This document shows positions 30,738 to 39,698 of a DNA stretch of 64,000 nt, piece after piece. How positions within the stretch are numbered: the first letter of the stretch is position 1; each line of letters begins with the position of its first letter. The position numbers and the translations under genes are program-made. This stretch comes from Massilia sp. Mn16-1_5 (GTDB lineage Bacteria > Pseudomonadota > Gammaproteobacteria > Burkholderiales > Burkholderiaceae_D), in assembly GCF_004798585.1 (NCBI RefSeq), contig NZ_PPXQ01000005.1:62001-126000 (forward strand), given 5' to 3'. Below the pieces are notes generated by a model. It did not search any database. It was not told the DNA's origin and saw only the letters and a program-made list of their open reading frames with translations.

Positions 30738-31742
30738 TCAGGCCTTGGCCGACATCGTCTGGTAGCGCCAGGTGTCGGCGCACATCTGCGCGACGTCGCG
30801 CGTGGCGACCCAGCCCAGTTCCTCGCGCGCACGCGCCGGATCGGCATAGCACTTGGCAATGTCGCCCGGACGGCGGTCGACGATCTGGTACGGGACCGGA
30901 CGGCCGCTCGCCTGCTCGAAGGCGCGCACCATTTCCAGCACGCTGTTGCCGTGGCCGGTACCGAGGTTGTAGGTGACCAGGCCCGGTCCTTGCGCCAGCT
31001 TGTCCAGGGTCTTGACGTGGCCGATCGACAGGTCGACGACGTGGATGTAGTCGCGCATGCCGGTACCGTCCGGCGTCGGATAGTCGCCGCCGAAGACCGA
31101 CAGCTTTTCGCGCTGGCCGGTGGCGACCTGGGCGATATAAGGCACGAGGTTGTTCGGGATGCCGGAGGGCGACTCGCCGATCAGGCCGCTTTCATGGGCG
31201 CCGACCGGATTGAAATAGCGCAGCAGCGCGATGCGCCAGTCCGGCTCGGCCTTGATCAGGTCGCGCAGGATGTCTTCGATCATCAGCTTGCTGCGGCCAT
31301 AGGGATTGGTGGCCGACAGCGGGAAGTCTTCCAGGATCGGCACCGAGGCCGGATCGCCATACACCGTGGCCGAGGAGCTGAACACCAGGGTCTTGACACC
31401 GAACTTGGCCATGGTCTCGAACAGCACGACGCTGCCGGAGACGTTGTTGTCGTAGTAGCGCAGCGGCTGCGCCACCGATTCGCCGACCGCTTTGAGGCCG
31501 GCGAAGTGGATGACGGCGTCGACCTTGTGGGCGGCAAAGGCCGCTTCCATGGCCGCGCGGTCGCGGATGTCGGCTTCGATGAAATCGAAGGATTTGCCCG
31601 TAATCTTTTGCACTTGCTCTTGCACCGAGCGCTGGGCGTTGGAGAGATTGTCGACCACGACCACGTCGTACCCGGCATGTTGCAACTCGACGACGGTGTG
31701 GGAACCGATGTAGCCCACGCCGCCCGTAACCAGAATCTTCAT
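30738..31742 (-). CDS. galE: UDP-glucose 4-epimerase
   Basis: The 334-residue short-chain dehydrogenase/reductase-type epimerase interconverts UDP-Glc and UDP-Gal (possibly also the GlcNAc/GalNAc forms). It has the NAD motif TGGVGYIGSHT, HFAGLKAVGES, SSSATVYGDP, the catalytic Y-x3-K in NPYGRSKLMIE, and RYFNPVGAHESG. Start 31742 gives the standard MKILVTGG opening. Located within the eps locus, it probably supplies UDP-Gal to one of the transferases. Confidence 0.96.
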   Translation of the reverse strand: MKILVTGGVGYIGSHTVVELQHAGYDVVVVDNLSNAQRSVQEQVQKITGKSFDFIEADIRDRAAMEAAFAAHKVDAVIHFAGLKAVGESVAQPLRYYDNNVSGSVVLFETMAKFGVKTLVFSSSATVYGDPASVPILEDFPLSATNPYGRSKLMIEDILRDLIKAEPDWRIALLRYFNPVGAHESGLIGESPSGIPNNLVPYIAQVATGQREKLSVFGGDYPTPDGTGMRDYIHVVDLSIGHVKTLDKLAQGPGLVTYNLGTGHGNSVLEMVRAFEQASGRPVPYQIVDRRPGDIAKCYADPARAREELGWVATRDVAQMCADTWRYQTMSAKA

Positions 31743-31863
31743 TGTCGTCACTCTCATTCACTGTTGATGCGCGCCTGTTTCGGCGCTCCAGAACGGCGCT
31801 GTGCCGTCCCCCTCTTGTCTTTCGGCAGCGGCTCTACGGCCGCGTCTTCCCTAATCCGGTATG

Positions 31864-32613
31864 TCAATGACGTCGCATGTGCGCCGCTTCCTTCAGCAGC
31901 AGCCAGACGAAAGCCATGTCCTCGATGAAGTAGCGGCGGAACATGCGCCGCGGCTCCTGCAAGAAGCGGTAAAACCATTCCAGGCCGGCACGCTGCATCC
32001 AGCGCGGGGCGCGCCTGACGCGGCCGATCGCCACGTCGAAGGTGCCGCCCACCCCCATCGCAAACGGGATACGCATGGTTTCCTGCCAGCGTCCGAGGAA
32101 TTGTTCCTTCTTCGGCGAACCGATCGCCACGAACAGCAGGTCGGCCCGGCTGGCGCGGATCTGCTCGGCTACCTGCGCCTCCTGCATCTCGCCCTGCCAG
32201 TAGCCGTCGCGCCAGCCGGCGATCACCAGGCTGGGATAGCGCCGACTGTAGGTCTCGGCTACGCCTGATACCACCTCGGGACGGGCGCCCAGCAGGAATA
32301 CCCGCCAGCCGCGCTCACCTGCCCGGCGCATCAGCGCTTCGAACAGGTCGACGCCGGCCACCCTTTCCTTGAGCGGTTTACCCAGCAGGCGCGAGGCCCA
32401 CACGACCGGCATGCCGTCCACGTTCACCAGTGCGCAGGCGTTGATGATGCGCCTCAGTTCTTCGTCGCGGCTGGCCTTGACCAGCTTGTCGACGTTGACC
32501 ACCACGTGCTGATGGGGCTTGCCGGAGCGGATGAATTCCTCGATGCGAACGAGGGTTTCCTCCATCGACAGATTGTCGATCCTGCAGCCCATCATCGTGA
32601 TGGAGGGGTTCAT
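31864..32613 (-). CDS. WecG/TagA/CpsF family glycosyltransferase
   Basis: The 249-residue transferase is of the family that adds N-acetylmannosamine (or its uronic acid) to a lipid-linked sugar at the inner membrane. Signature stretches are NVDKLV, LVNVDGMPVVWASRLLG, RVAGVDLFEAL, FVAIGSPKKEQF, and the C-terminal APRWMQRAGLEWFYRFLQEP, which peels onto the membrane in TagA. It starts two bases after the wecB stop. Since WecB makes UDP-ManNAc, this pair predicts ManNAc in the repeat unit. Confidence 0.9.
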   Translation of the reverse strand: MNPSITMMGCRIDNLSMEETLVRIEEFIRSGKPHQHVVVNVDKLVKASRDEELRRIINACALVNVDGMPVVWASRLLGKPLKERVAGVDLFEALMRRAGERGWRVFLLGARPEVVSGVAETYSRRYPSLVIAGWRDGYWQGEMQEAQVAEQIRASRADLLFVAIGSPKKEQFLGRWQETMRIPFAMGVGGTFDVAIGRVRRAPRWMQRAGLEWFYRFLQEPRRMFRRYFIEDMAFVWLLLKEAAHMRRH

Positions 32614-32615
32614 TT

Positions 32616-33728
32616 TCAACCCTTGGCCAACTCGCGTGCCAGCACTTCCACGATCCGTTCGGCAGCCTTGCCATCCCACAGCTGCGGACGGCGGCCCTGC
32701 TTGCCCTCGCCGCGCAGGACCTTGCGCGCTTCGAACATGATTTTTTCAGGGTCGGTGCCGGCCAGCACGTTGGAACCCTCGTCCACCGTCACCGGACGCT
32801 CGGTGTTTTCGCGAATGGTCACGCAAGGCACGCCCAGGGCCGTCGTTTCTTCCTGCAGGCCGCCGCTGTCGGTCAGCACCACTGCCGCGTCCTTCCACAG
32901 GTTCAGGAAGGCCATGTAGGCCTGGGGACCGGCCAGGGTCACGTTCGGGCCGAGGTCGATGCCGAACTTCTCGATGTTGGCGCGGGTGCGCGGATGCACC
33001 GGGAAGATCAGCGGCAATTCAGTCGCGATTTCCTTCAGCGCGCCGGCGATGCGAGCGAACATGACGGGATCGTCGACGTTGCTCGGGCGGTGCATGGTCA
33101 CCACGCCATATTGACCGCCCTCCTTCTGCGCCGCGGCCTTGAAGGCGGCGGTTTCGAAGCCGGAAGTGTCGGCACGGGTCAGCTTGTCGGCCTGGAACAG
33201 CACGTTGTCGACCATCACGTGGCCGACGTAGTGCACGGCCGAGTCCGGTTTACCTTCGCGCTTCAGGTGCTCGACGGCCGCCGGTTCGGTGGCGAAGAAC
33301 CAGTCCGAGATGCTGTCGGTGACGAGGCGGTTGATTTCTTCAGGCATCGACATGTCGCCGCTGCGCAGGCCGGCCTCGACGTGGGCGACCGGGATGTCGA
33401 GTTTCTTGGCGACGATCGAGCAGGCCAGCGTGGAGTTCACGTCGCCGACGACCAGCACGGCGGCCGGACGCTCGGCCATGCACAGTTCCTCGAAGCCGAC
33501 CATGATCTTGGCGGTCTGCTGGGCATGGCTGCCGCCGCCGGCGGCCATGAAGACGTCAGGTTGCGGAATGCCGAGTTCCTCGAAGAACACGTCGTTCATC
33601 TCGCGGTCGTAGTGCTGACCGGTATGGATGATCTTGAACGACAGCACCTGCTGTGCCTGCAGCGCACGCACGATGGGGGCGATCTTCATGAAATTGGGCC
33701 TTGCGCCCGCGACCAGGTAAATGAGCAT
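32616..33728 (-). CDS. wecB: UDP-N-acetylglucosamine 2-epimerase (non-hydrolysing)
   Basis: The 370-residue cytoplasmic enzyme converts UDP-GlcNAc to UDP-ManNAc. It has LVAGARPNFMKIAPIVRALQ, HTGQHYDREMNDVFFEELGI, HVEAGLRSGDMSMPEEINR, MHRPSNVDDP, FPVHPRTRANIEKFG, LTDSGGLQEETTALGVPCVT and RENTERPVTVDEGSN, with the substrate-binding His, Asp and Glu residues in place. Length is standard. It donates to the adjacent TagA-type transferase. Confidence 0.96.
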   Translation of the reverse strand: MLIYLVAGARPNFMKIAPIVRALQAQQVLSFKIIHTGQHYDREMNDVFFEELGIPQPDVFMAAGGGSHAQQTAKIMVGFEELCMAERPAAVLVVGDVNSTLACSIVAKKLDIPVAHVEAGLRSGDMSMPEEINRLVTDSISDWFFATEPAAVEHLKREGKPDSAVHYVGHVMVDNVLFQADKLTRADTSGFETAAFKAAAQKEGGQYGVVTMHRPSNVDDPVMFARIAGALKEIATELPLIFPVHPRTRANIEKFGIDLGPNVTLAGPQAYMAFLNLWKDAAVVLTDSGGLQEETTALGVPCVTIRENTERPVTVDEGSNVLAGTDPEKIMFEARKVLRGEGKQGRRPQLWDGKAAERIVEVLARELAKG

Positions 33729-33778
33729 TTTTCAGACTTCCCTAACAGCTATAGTAATTATGAGAACGGCTTGCGATG

Positions 33779-35752
33779 TTAAAAAAACGTTATTGTAAAC
33801 TTACATTCGACCGGAACGGCGGACGATACGGTCGAGATACGGAGCACGTCGCTCGGCTCCTTCGACTGGTAGCAGCGCGAGTACCAGCCCAGGGGCGGGT
33901 TTTCGGCGCCGCGCACCAGTTCCAGCTTGAGGTCGGAACCGGTGGTGTGCATCTGCAGCGCGAAGCGCTTGCCGCGCACGTGCAGGCCGGTGCTGGTGAG
34001 CCGGACGTTCAGTTCGGGCGCGAAATGCCAGAACAGTTCGACCGGATGCGCCTTCCTGGCGGCCACCTCGTCGCGCACGACCAGGGTGCTGGTGGCGGCG
34101 TCGAAACGCACGCTGCGCAGGTGCCGTACCGGGTCGGACAGGCGGGTATAGCCGTCGTGCGAACCGCGGAAATCGAATTCGTGCGGCGAGGCCGGCATGC
34201 GCTCGATGCTCGCTTGCGCCTTGCGCAGCCACATGAAGCGCCCGCCCGAGACCGACTGGTCGCGCCCGTCGACGCGCACCGTGTTGTGGGCCGAGGTGCC
34301 GCGGAAGTAGTCGCGCCACTTCTGCCCCTGCCAGTAGGAATAGGTGCCAGGATCGACCAGCACCTGCTCGCCCGCCACCGACAGGGTCAGGGACAAGGCG
34401 TCGGCGTGGCCGTGGGCCGCGATGCCCAGATAACCCAGCGGGCCGCAGTCGAGCATGCCCTTGATCTCGTTTTCCTCACCGAAGTGGGAACCGAACAGCA
34501 GGTAGCCGCCATCCGGGAAGGCCCAGCCGGTATCAGACTCGTGAGTGTCGGCGTCCGGCCGCTTGCCCGGCAGCGCGTGCAGCAGCCAGCGCACGCCCGG
34601 ATGGCTGGCGGGCTGTGCGCCGAAGACCGTGTCGCCGAGGGCCAGCAGCTGGGCCGCGCGGTCGCTGCCGGCGGCATCCAGGCGGAACACGCTGCCGTCG
34701 TCGCTGTCGCCGACGTTCGGCACGTGTCCCTGAATATCGCGCACCGAACGCAGGAAACGCAGGGCGCGCTGCAGCACGCTCCAGTAGGTGCGCGAGAAGG
34801 CCACGTCGCAGGCCTGGCCGACCAGTCCTGCGACAAACAAGAACTCGGCCGAGAACACGTGGTAGCCGAAGGCTTGTTCGCGGTTCACGCCGTCGAGCGA
34901 ATACTGCAGGCGCGCCTGCTGTTCGAGCTCGCGCCGCGCCTGTTCCATCCAGGCGCCTGATGCCTTCCAGCAGGGCCAGACGGAGCTGGCCACGAACAGG
35001 CCGGCCAGTTCGCCGATCAGGTGGTTGTTGGCCGAGGAATGGCGCGACAGGTTGCGCGAGATCGTGCGGCAGTGGGCGTGGATGCTGTCGAGCCAGTCGG
35101 CGCGCAGGCGCTGGCCGGATTCGCCGGCAAACAGCACGCTCGCCTCGCCGCCCACGAGCTGCCACAGCAGCGCCCAGTTGATCAGGCGGATGCCCAGTTC
35201 CATCGGGCTGGTCCAGTTCGGTCCCTGCAGCGGTGGGCACTGGTCGAGCCAGCTGCGCAGCTGCTGTTCCAGCGCATGCAGCCAGCGCACGTCGCCGCTC
35301 ACGCTCCAGGCCTGGGCCAGGCGCACGAGGTGCAGGTGGCGGTTCAGCTCCCAGACGTGCTTGATGTCGCCGACCAGCTCGGGATTGTCGATGGCGATGT
35401 CGCTCGAGAAAATCGAGGGGCCGGTCACGCCGCTATAGGGATCGCGGTTCCAGATGGTGGGCACGCCGACGTCGAAGCTGCGGTCGGCGAACAGCACGAC
35501 GTGGCCGGCGCAGATGCGGTCGGCCTCGGCCAGCAGCGCCTCGACTTCGCCCGCTTGCATGGTGGGGGCGCCGTGTACGTTAAAGGTGCGTGCCCGCGGC
35601 AAAGGCGCGGATACCGGCGCGGATACCGCGCGCAAGGCGGCCCCACGCGCGATCTTCGTGCGTGCCGCCCGGCGCAGGCGGAAGCCGATTTCGGCCACCG
35701 ACATGCAGCGCAGACGATTCACCCACCACACCATGCGTACTGTTGCGTTCAT
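33779..35752 (-). CDS. Heparinase II/III family protein
   Basis: The 657-residue protein has no evident signal peptide. An alpha-helical toroid makes up residues 1-350 (GPNWTSPMELGIRLINWALL, SRHSSANNHLIGELAGLFVA). The C-terminal beta-sheet half is of the heparinase II/III type (YLGIAAHGHADALSLTLSVA, LVDPGTYSYWQ, FRGTSAHNTVRVDGRDQS). Homologues are frequent in exosortase-type EPS loci. It could cleave or edit the polymer by beta-elimination; substrate unknown. Start 35752 overlaps the preceding glycosyltransferase stop (ATGA). The last residues (SSAVPVECKFTITFF) are AT-richer than the rest. Confidence 0.85.
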   Translation of the reverse strand: MNATVRMVWWVNRLRCMSVAEIGFRLRRAARTKIARGAALRAVSAPVSAPLPRARTFNVHGAPTMQAGEVEALLAEADRICAGHVVLFADRSFDVGVPTIWNRDPYSGVTGPSIFSSDIAIDNPELVGDIKHVWELNRHLHLVRLAQAWSVSGDVRWLHALEQQLRSWLDQCPPLQGPNWTSPMELGIRLINWALLWQLVGGEASVLFAGESGQRLRADWLDSIHAHCRTISRNLSRHSSANNHLIGELAGLFVASSVWPCWKASGAWMEQARRELEQQARLQYSLDGVNREQAFGYHVFSAEFLFVAGLVGQACDVAFSRTYWSVLQRALRFLRSVRDIQGHVPNVGDSDDGSVFRLDAAGSDRAAQLLALGDTVFGAQPASHPGVRWLLHALPGKRPDADTHESDTGWAFPDGGYLLFGSHFGEENEIKGMLDCGPLGYLGIAAHGHADALSLTLSVAGEQVLVDPGTYSYWQGQKWRDYFRGTSAHNTVRVDGRDQSVSGGRFMWLRKAQASIERMPASPHEFDFRGSHDGYTRLSDPVRHLRSVRFDAATSTLVVRDEVAARKAHPVELFWHFAPELNVRLTSTGLHVRGKRFALQMHTTGSDLKLELVRGAENPPLGWYSRCYQSKEPSDVLRISTVSSAVPVECKFTITFF

Positions 35753-36837
35753 CGAGCCCCCGCCAAATCGTTGTAGATCGCGGCCAGCCGGCCGCAGACC
35801 GCTTCGGTTGAATAGTGTTGCGCTACCGTCCTGCGCGCCTGTTCGCCCAATTGCGCGCGCAAGCCCCCATCGTCCAGCACCCGTGCCAGCGCGCCGGCCA
35901 GCGCCGTCCCATCCTGCGGCGGTACCAGCAAGCCGTTCTCGCCCTCGCGTAGCGCCTCGGGGATCCCGCCGACGGCGCTGGCCACGACCGCCTTGCCGGC
36001 GGCCATCGCTTCCAGCAGGGCCATCGGCAGACCCTCGGCGTGCGAGGGCAGGCAGAACACGCTGGCGCGCGCCAGTTGTTCGGCGCACCCGGCGGCGTCG
36101 AGCCAGCCCGTCAGTTCGACCCGGTCGCCGATGCCGCGCTGGTCCGCCGCGCGGCGCCAGGCGGCCAGGTCGCCGCTGCCGGCCAGCACCAGCCTGAGTG
36201 CCGGGAAGCGCGGCGCCAGGGCGGCGGCCGCATTGAGCAGTTCGGCGACGCCCTTGGCGGCCTCGACGCGTCCGAGGAAGAGAATGCGGCCCGTCTCGGC
36301 GCGCCCGTCGCCTTCATCGAGCCTGCGCGACAGCGCCACCGCATTCGGCACCACGGCCACGCGCGCCTGCGGTGCGAAGCTGCGCACGAACGCGGCCCAG
36401 CCTTCGGTGAGCGCGATGACGAGCGAGCTGCGCTCGAGGGTATGACGGATCCAGCGCCGCATCAGGACGCCTGAACGCAGGGTGGCGAACTGGCGAAAAC
36501 CGCCTCCGTGCAGGTGGAAGATGGTCTGGCAGCCGGCACAGCGTGCCAGCCACAACAACAGGGATTTGCGGGCGAAACTGGCATGCGAGGCCGCATGCGC
36601 GTGCACGATCGCCGGACGGTGCCATGAACACACAAGCGAGGCGAGGGTCTGCACGAAGCCGCCGGCGGCCGCGCCCAGCTTGGTGAGAAAATTGCCTTCG
36701 CGATGGGTGCTGACATAGCGCACCGATGCCTGCTCGAACAAGCCCCCGGCACGCAGTACCGCCACCAGCGCCGCCACCCCACCCCGCCCCTCCGGAGCGG
36801 TGCCAACCATGAGGATGCGCGGCGCGCGCGCTTTCAT
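35749..36837 (-). CDS. Glycosyltransferase family 4 protein
   Basis: The 362-residue GT-B enzyme has an N-terminal acceptor domain (ILMVGTAPEGRGGVAALVAV, HLHGGGFRQFA) and a C-terminal donor domain with ILFLGRVEAAKGVAELLNAA, LVLAGSGDLAAWR, and VFCLPSHAEGLPMALLEAMA carrying the E-x7-E motif. It transfers a sugar from a nucleotide donor to the growing lipid-linked repeat. Donor and linkage are not predictable. A 129-base AT-rich gap upstream separates it from the CapK-like gene and may hold a promoter. Confidence 0.9.
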   Translation of the reverse strand: MKARAPRILMVGTAPEGRGGVAALVAVLRAGGLFEQASVRYVSTHREGNFLTKLGAAAGGFVQTLASLVCSWHRPAIVHAHAASHASFARKSLLLWLARCAGCQTIFHLHGGGFRQFATLRSGVLMRRWIRHTLERSSLVIALTEGWAAFVRSFAPQARVAVVPNAVALSRRLDEGDGRAETGRILFLGRVEAAKGVAELLNAAAALAPRFPALRLVLAGSGDLAAWRRAADQRGIGDRVELTGWLDAAGCAEQLARASVFCLPSHAEGLPMALLEAMAAGKAVVASAVGGIPEALREGENGLLVPPQDGTALAGALARVLDDGGLRAQLGEQARRTVAQHYSTEAVCGRLAAIYNDLAGAR

Positions 36838-36966
36838 GCGCGAACTCCGGCATTCATGGGTGCTGCCAATCGGAGGTGGGAAGACGGTTTCACTATTCTT
36901 AATAAAGGCACAATATTTCGATCATACATCAACTGTTTCCATTTCCGCGCACAGTTCAGCGCTCGA

Positions 36967-38298
36967 TTATGTAAAAAGTCCACCACGATCATGTTGCATT
37001 TGTCCAGACATGGCGGCGCCTTCGACGGCGATGAATTCGAACTTGCCGTTCGCTCCCCGCGGAATGGCCCCGACCCGCTCCACGGCAACCTCGACGCCCG
37101 GCACGCGCAGCAGGAAGGCCTGCACCAGCCGCGCCTCGTCCTGCGCCGAAAATTCCGGCGTGGCAACAACGCGCAGGCGGAAGCGGCCGTCGTTCGCATA
37201 CAACACCTGGCCTTCGATCAGGTGCCGGTCGTGGCCCTGGAACACGCGGTCCAGGCGGGCGACGATGCGTCCGTCCGGCAAGGTCAGGATGCGTTCCTGG
37301 CGCCCGATTACGGCCTGTACGGTCGGAAACACGCGGCCGCAGGGGCAGGGCCGGCCGTCCCCGGGCAGGACCCGGTCGCCGGTGCGGTAGCGCAGCAAGG
37401 GCATGGCCGGGTTGTTCAGCGTGGTGCCGACCAGTTCGGCCAGCCCGTCTTCGCCCGCGAGCAGTTCGACGCCGCCATAGTCGGTCAGCACGTGGTAGCT
37501 GCCCTCCTCGCAGGTTCCGATTGCCACGACGCGCTCGGCCTGCCCGTACCAGTCGAAGACGCGCACGCCGAAGCGGTGTTCGACCAGCGCCCGCACGGCC
37601 GGCTCCAGCGTTTCGGACGAGGTCAGCACACCGCGCAGGGCCCGCCCGCGGTAGCCCCGGCCGTGCGCCTCGAGCCAGGACGCGAGCGCCGCCACCGAGG
37701 ACGGATAGGCATGCAGCACGACCGGCTCGTAGCGTTCCAGGGCGTCGATATAGGCACCGATCGTCGTCTCCGACAGGTGGTAGGAGGACATCAGCAGCAT
37801 CCTGCCCGCGTAGTCATGGCACCAGTAGCGCTGCCCGCGCGGATGGTCGGCGCAGACGATGTCGCCACGGATCCAGGCGCGGCGCTCGCCCGGCCGCCAG
37901 CCGATCCAGCGCAGCTGGCGCTGAACGAAGCCCTCCTCGCGGATGATGGCACCGAGCGTCTGCACCAGGGTGAGAGGTGTGCCCGAGGTGCCGCTGGTGC
38001 GGATCGTGCTGCGCAACAGGGATCCAGGCGCGCGGGGACGCACGAAGCGTTCCGGGTATTGGCGCAGCATGTCCTTGGTCAGGAAGCGCGCGTCCGGATC
38101 GGCTTGCGGCAGCCGGGTGCCATCAAACGCTACCTGCACGTCCAGGCGACGCGCCCGCTCGGCGATGGCCGCGGCCAGGAGCGCCGCCGAACGTTCCTGC
38201 GCCACCAGGCGCGGGGTGACCAGCAGGCGCGCCGGCAGGCTGCGCAGGAGGATGCGCACGAGCGAGCGCAGCGTCGCCTTCAGCGACCAGGTCCACAT
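36967..38298 (-). CDS. PaaK/CapK-like adenylate-forming protein
   Basis: The 443-residue member of the phenylacetate-CoA ligase-like ANL group has the nucleotide-binding motif STIRTSGTSGTPLTLVQT, then LHAYPSSVAALASWL, VFDWYGQAERVVAIG, and the C-terminal hinge region YRTGDRVLPG with PCPCGRVFPTVQAVIGRQ and a PRGANGKFEFI end. Similar genes (CapK) occur in capsule and EPS loci, where they are suspected of activating a carboxylate that decorates the polymer. No acyltransferase partner is obvious here. Start 38298 overlaps the upstream glycosyltransferase by 19 bases. Confidence 0.82.
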   Translation of the reverse strand: MWTWSLKATLRSLVRILLRSLPARLLVTPRLVAQERSAALLAAAIAERARRLDVQVAFDGTRLPQADPDARFLTKDMLRQYPERFVRPRAPGSLLRSTIRTSGTSGTPLTLVQTLGAIIREEGFVQRQLRWIGWRPGERRAWIRGDIVCADHPRGQRYWCHDYAGRMLLMSSYHLSETTIGAYIDALERYEPVVLHAYPSSVAALASWLEAHGRGYRGRALRGVLTSSETLEPAVRALVEHRFGVRVFDWYGQAERVVAIGTCEEGSYHVLTDYGGVELLAGEDGLAELVGTTLNNPAMPLLRYRTGDRVLPGDGRPCPCGRVFPTVQAVIGRQERILTLPDGRIVARLDRVFQGHDRHLIEGQVLYANDGRFRLRVVATPEFSAQDEARLVQAFLLRVPGVEVAVERVGAIPRGANGKFEFIAVEGAAMSGQMQHDRGGLFT

Positions 38299-39572
38299 GG
38301 CGCCAGGATGCAGTGATAGGCGTGCGCCACCTCGCGCGCCAGGATGTCGTAGGTGCGGTGCGCCCTGACCCAGGGCGGCCCGCATGCGGCGCAGCGCGCG
38401 GCAAGATCGGGTTCGCGCAGCAGGCGCAGCGTGGCCTCGGCGAAGGCCTCGGCCTGCATCGGCACGCACAGGCCGGCGCCGCTTTCCTCGATCACGCGCG
38501 CCTGGTCCGGGATGTCGTTGGCGACACCGGGAATACCCAGCGCCAGGTATTCGACCAGCTTGGTCGGCGACGAAACGTCGAATAGCTTCCCGCGCGGGAT
38601 CGGCGACAGGCCGACTTCGGCCCGTACCGCATAGCCGAGCGCGGCCGCCTGGGGCAGCCAGCCGGTCAGCAGCACATGGTGTCCGAGGCCGCGCGCCGCG
38701 ATCGCGGTACGCATCCACATCATTTCGTCGAGCGAGGGCGCGTCGCCGACGATCACCAGCAGGACCTCGGGCTCCTGCCGGCGCAGGTGCAGGACAACGT
38801 CGAGCAGGAAATCGGACTGGCGCGACTGGGCCACGTGCCCCAGGTAGAGCACGACACGGCGCCCGGCCAGGCGCCGGTCGCCGCTGGGCACGATGGCGCC
38901 GCGGTCGAACACGGCGGCATCGACGCCCATCGGCACCGGCGTCATGCGCTCGCGCGCGATGCCGAGCGTGCGCAGCCAGTCGCGCATCGCTTCGCTCTGC
39001 ACGAACACGTGATCGGCGGCGGGCAGCACCAGCCGGTACACGACGCGGCGCGACACGAAGGCGCGCAGGGAGTGCCCCAGCAGGCGCGGGCTCAGCCAGC
39101 GCAGATCGAGCCAGCGCGGAACGAACCAGCCCCGGGGAGGCCGCCGCCCCGCCAGCGCGTCGCGCCGCGCTTCATAGCCTTCGACGATGGGAAAGGACAT
39201 CCAGTAAATGAAAGGAATGCGCAGCAGGCGCGCGACCAGCAGGGCCAGCAGCGCGCTGGCGACCTTGTCGCGCACCTGGATGCAGTCCGGCCGCGCCCGC
39301 AACCAGGCGCGCAGCAGGCCGAACGCGTCCCACAGCGGCGCGAGCAGGCTGGCGAAGCGGTGGCGCAGGTGGCCGACGATGTGCATGCCGCCGCCGCCCC
39401 ATCCGTCCTCGTGACCATCCTCCACCGCGCCTCCCTGCCCCACCAGCTCGGTCAGCACCCCATAGCGCGGCATCTCCGCACCGAACAGGGCCGCGACGTC
39501 GGCGCGCAGCGGGGGCAGCGGATCGCGCACGATATAGGTAATCGAAAATGGCCGCGTATCGAAGGAAGACAT
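38280..39572 (-). CDS. Glycosyltransferase family 4 protein
   Basis: The 430-residue GT-B enzyme has the N-domain with IQVRDKVASALLALLVARLL and FVQSEAMRDWL, and the C-domain with RVVLYLGHVAQSRQSDFLLD, LLVIVGDAPSLDEMMWMR and FDVSSPTKLVEYLALGIPGV with the E-x7-type motif. PERM: the donor sugar is unknown. The gene sits directly behind a strong -24/-12 promoter match (39621-39637), about 50 bases upstream, so it and the CapK-like gene may form a separately controlled unit. Confidence 0.88.
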   Translation of the reverse strand: MSSFDTRPFSITYIVRDPLPPLRADVAALFGAEMPRYGVLTELVGQGGAVEDGHEDGWGGGGMHIVGHLRHRFASLLAPLWDAFGLLRAWLRARPDCIQVRDKVASALLALLVARLLRIPFIYWMSFPIVEGYEARRDALAGRRPPRGWFVPRWLDLRWLSPRLLGHSLRAFVSRRVVYRLVLPAADHVFVQSEAMRDWLRTLGIARERMTPVPMGVDAAVFDRGAIVPSGDRRLAGRRVVLYLGHVAQSRQSDFLLDVVLHLRRQEPEVLLVIVGDAPSLDEMMWMRTAIAARGLGHHVLLTGWLPQAAALGYAVRAEVGLSPIPRGKLFDVSSPTKLVEYLALGIPGVANDIPDQARVIEESGAGLCVPMQAEAFAEATLRLLREPDLAARCAACGPPWVRAHRTYDILAREVAHAYHCILAPCGPGR

Positions 39573-39620
39573 GGAAGCCCCGGTCGAGGTGTCAGGGCCA
39601 TACTAGCGCAGGCACCTGCG

Positions 39621-39637
39621 CGCAAGACGGTTGCCAC
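39621..39637 (-). promoter_or_regulatory. Sigma-54 (-24/-12) promoter candidate before a GT4 gene
   Basis: The minus strand reads GTGGCAACCGTCTTGCG. The -24 GG and -12 GC are exactly 10 bases apart, with TGGCA and TTGC intact. It lies about 50 bases before the ATG at 39572. Confidence 0.6.
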
Positions 39638-39698
39638 CCCAAGCGCGCGGGGCGCCCGATTGAGGGCGATCAAAGACCAACGGCCACGCATGGCGGCG

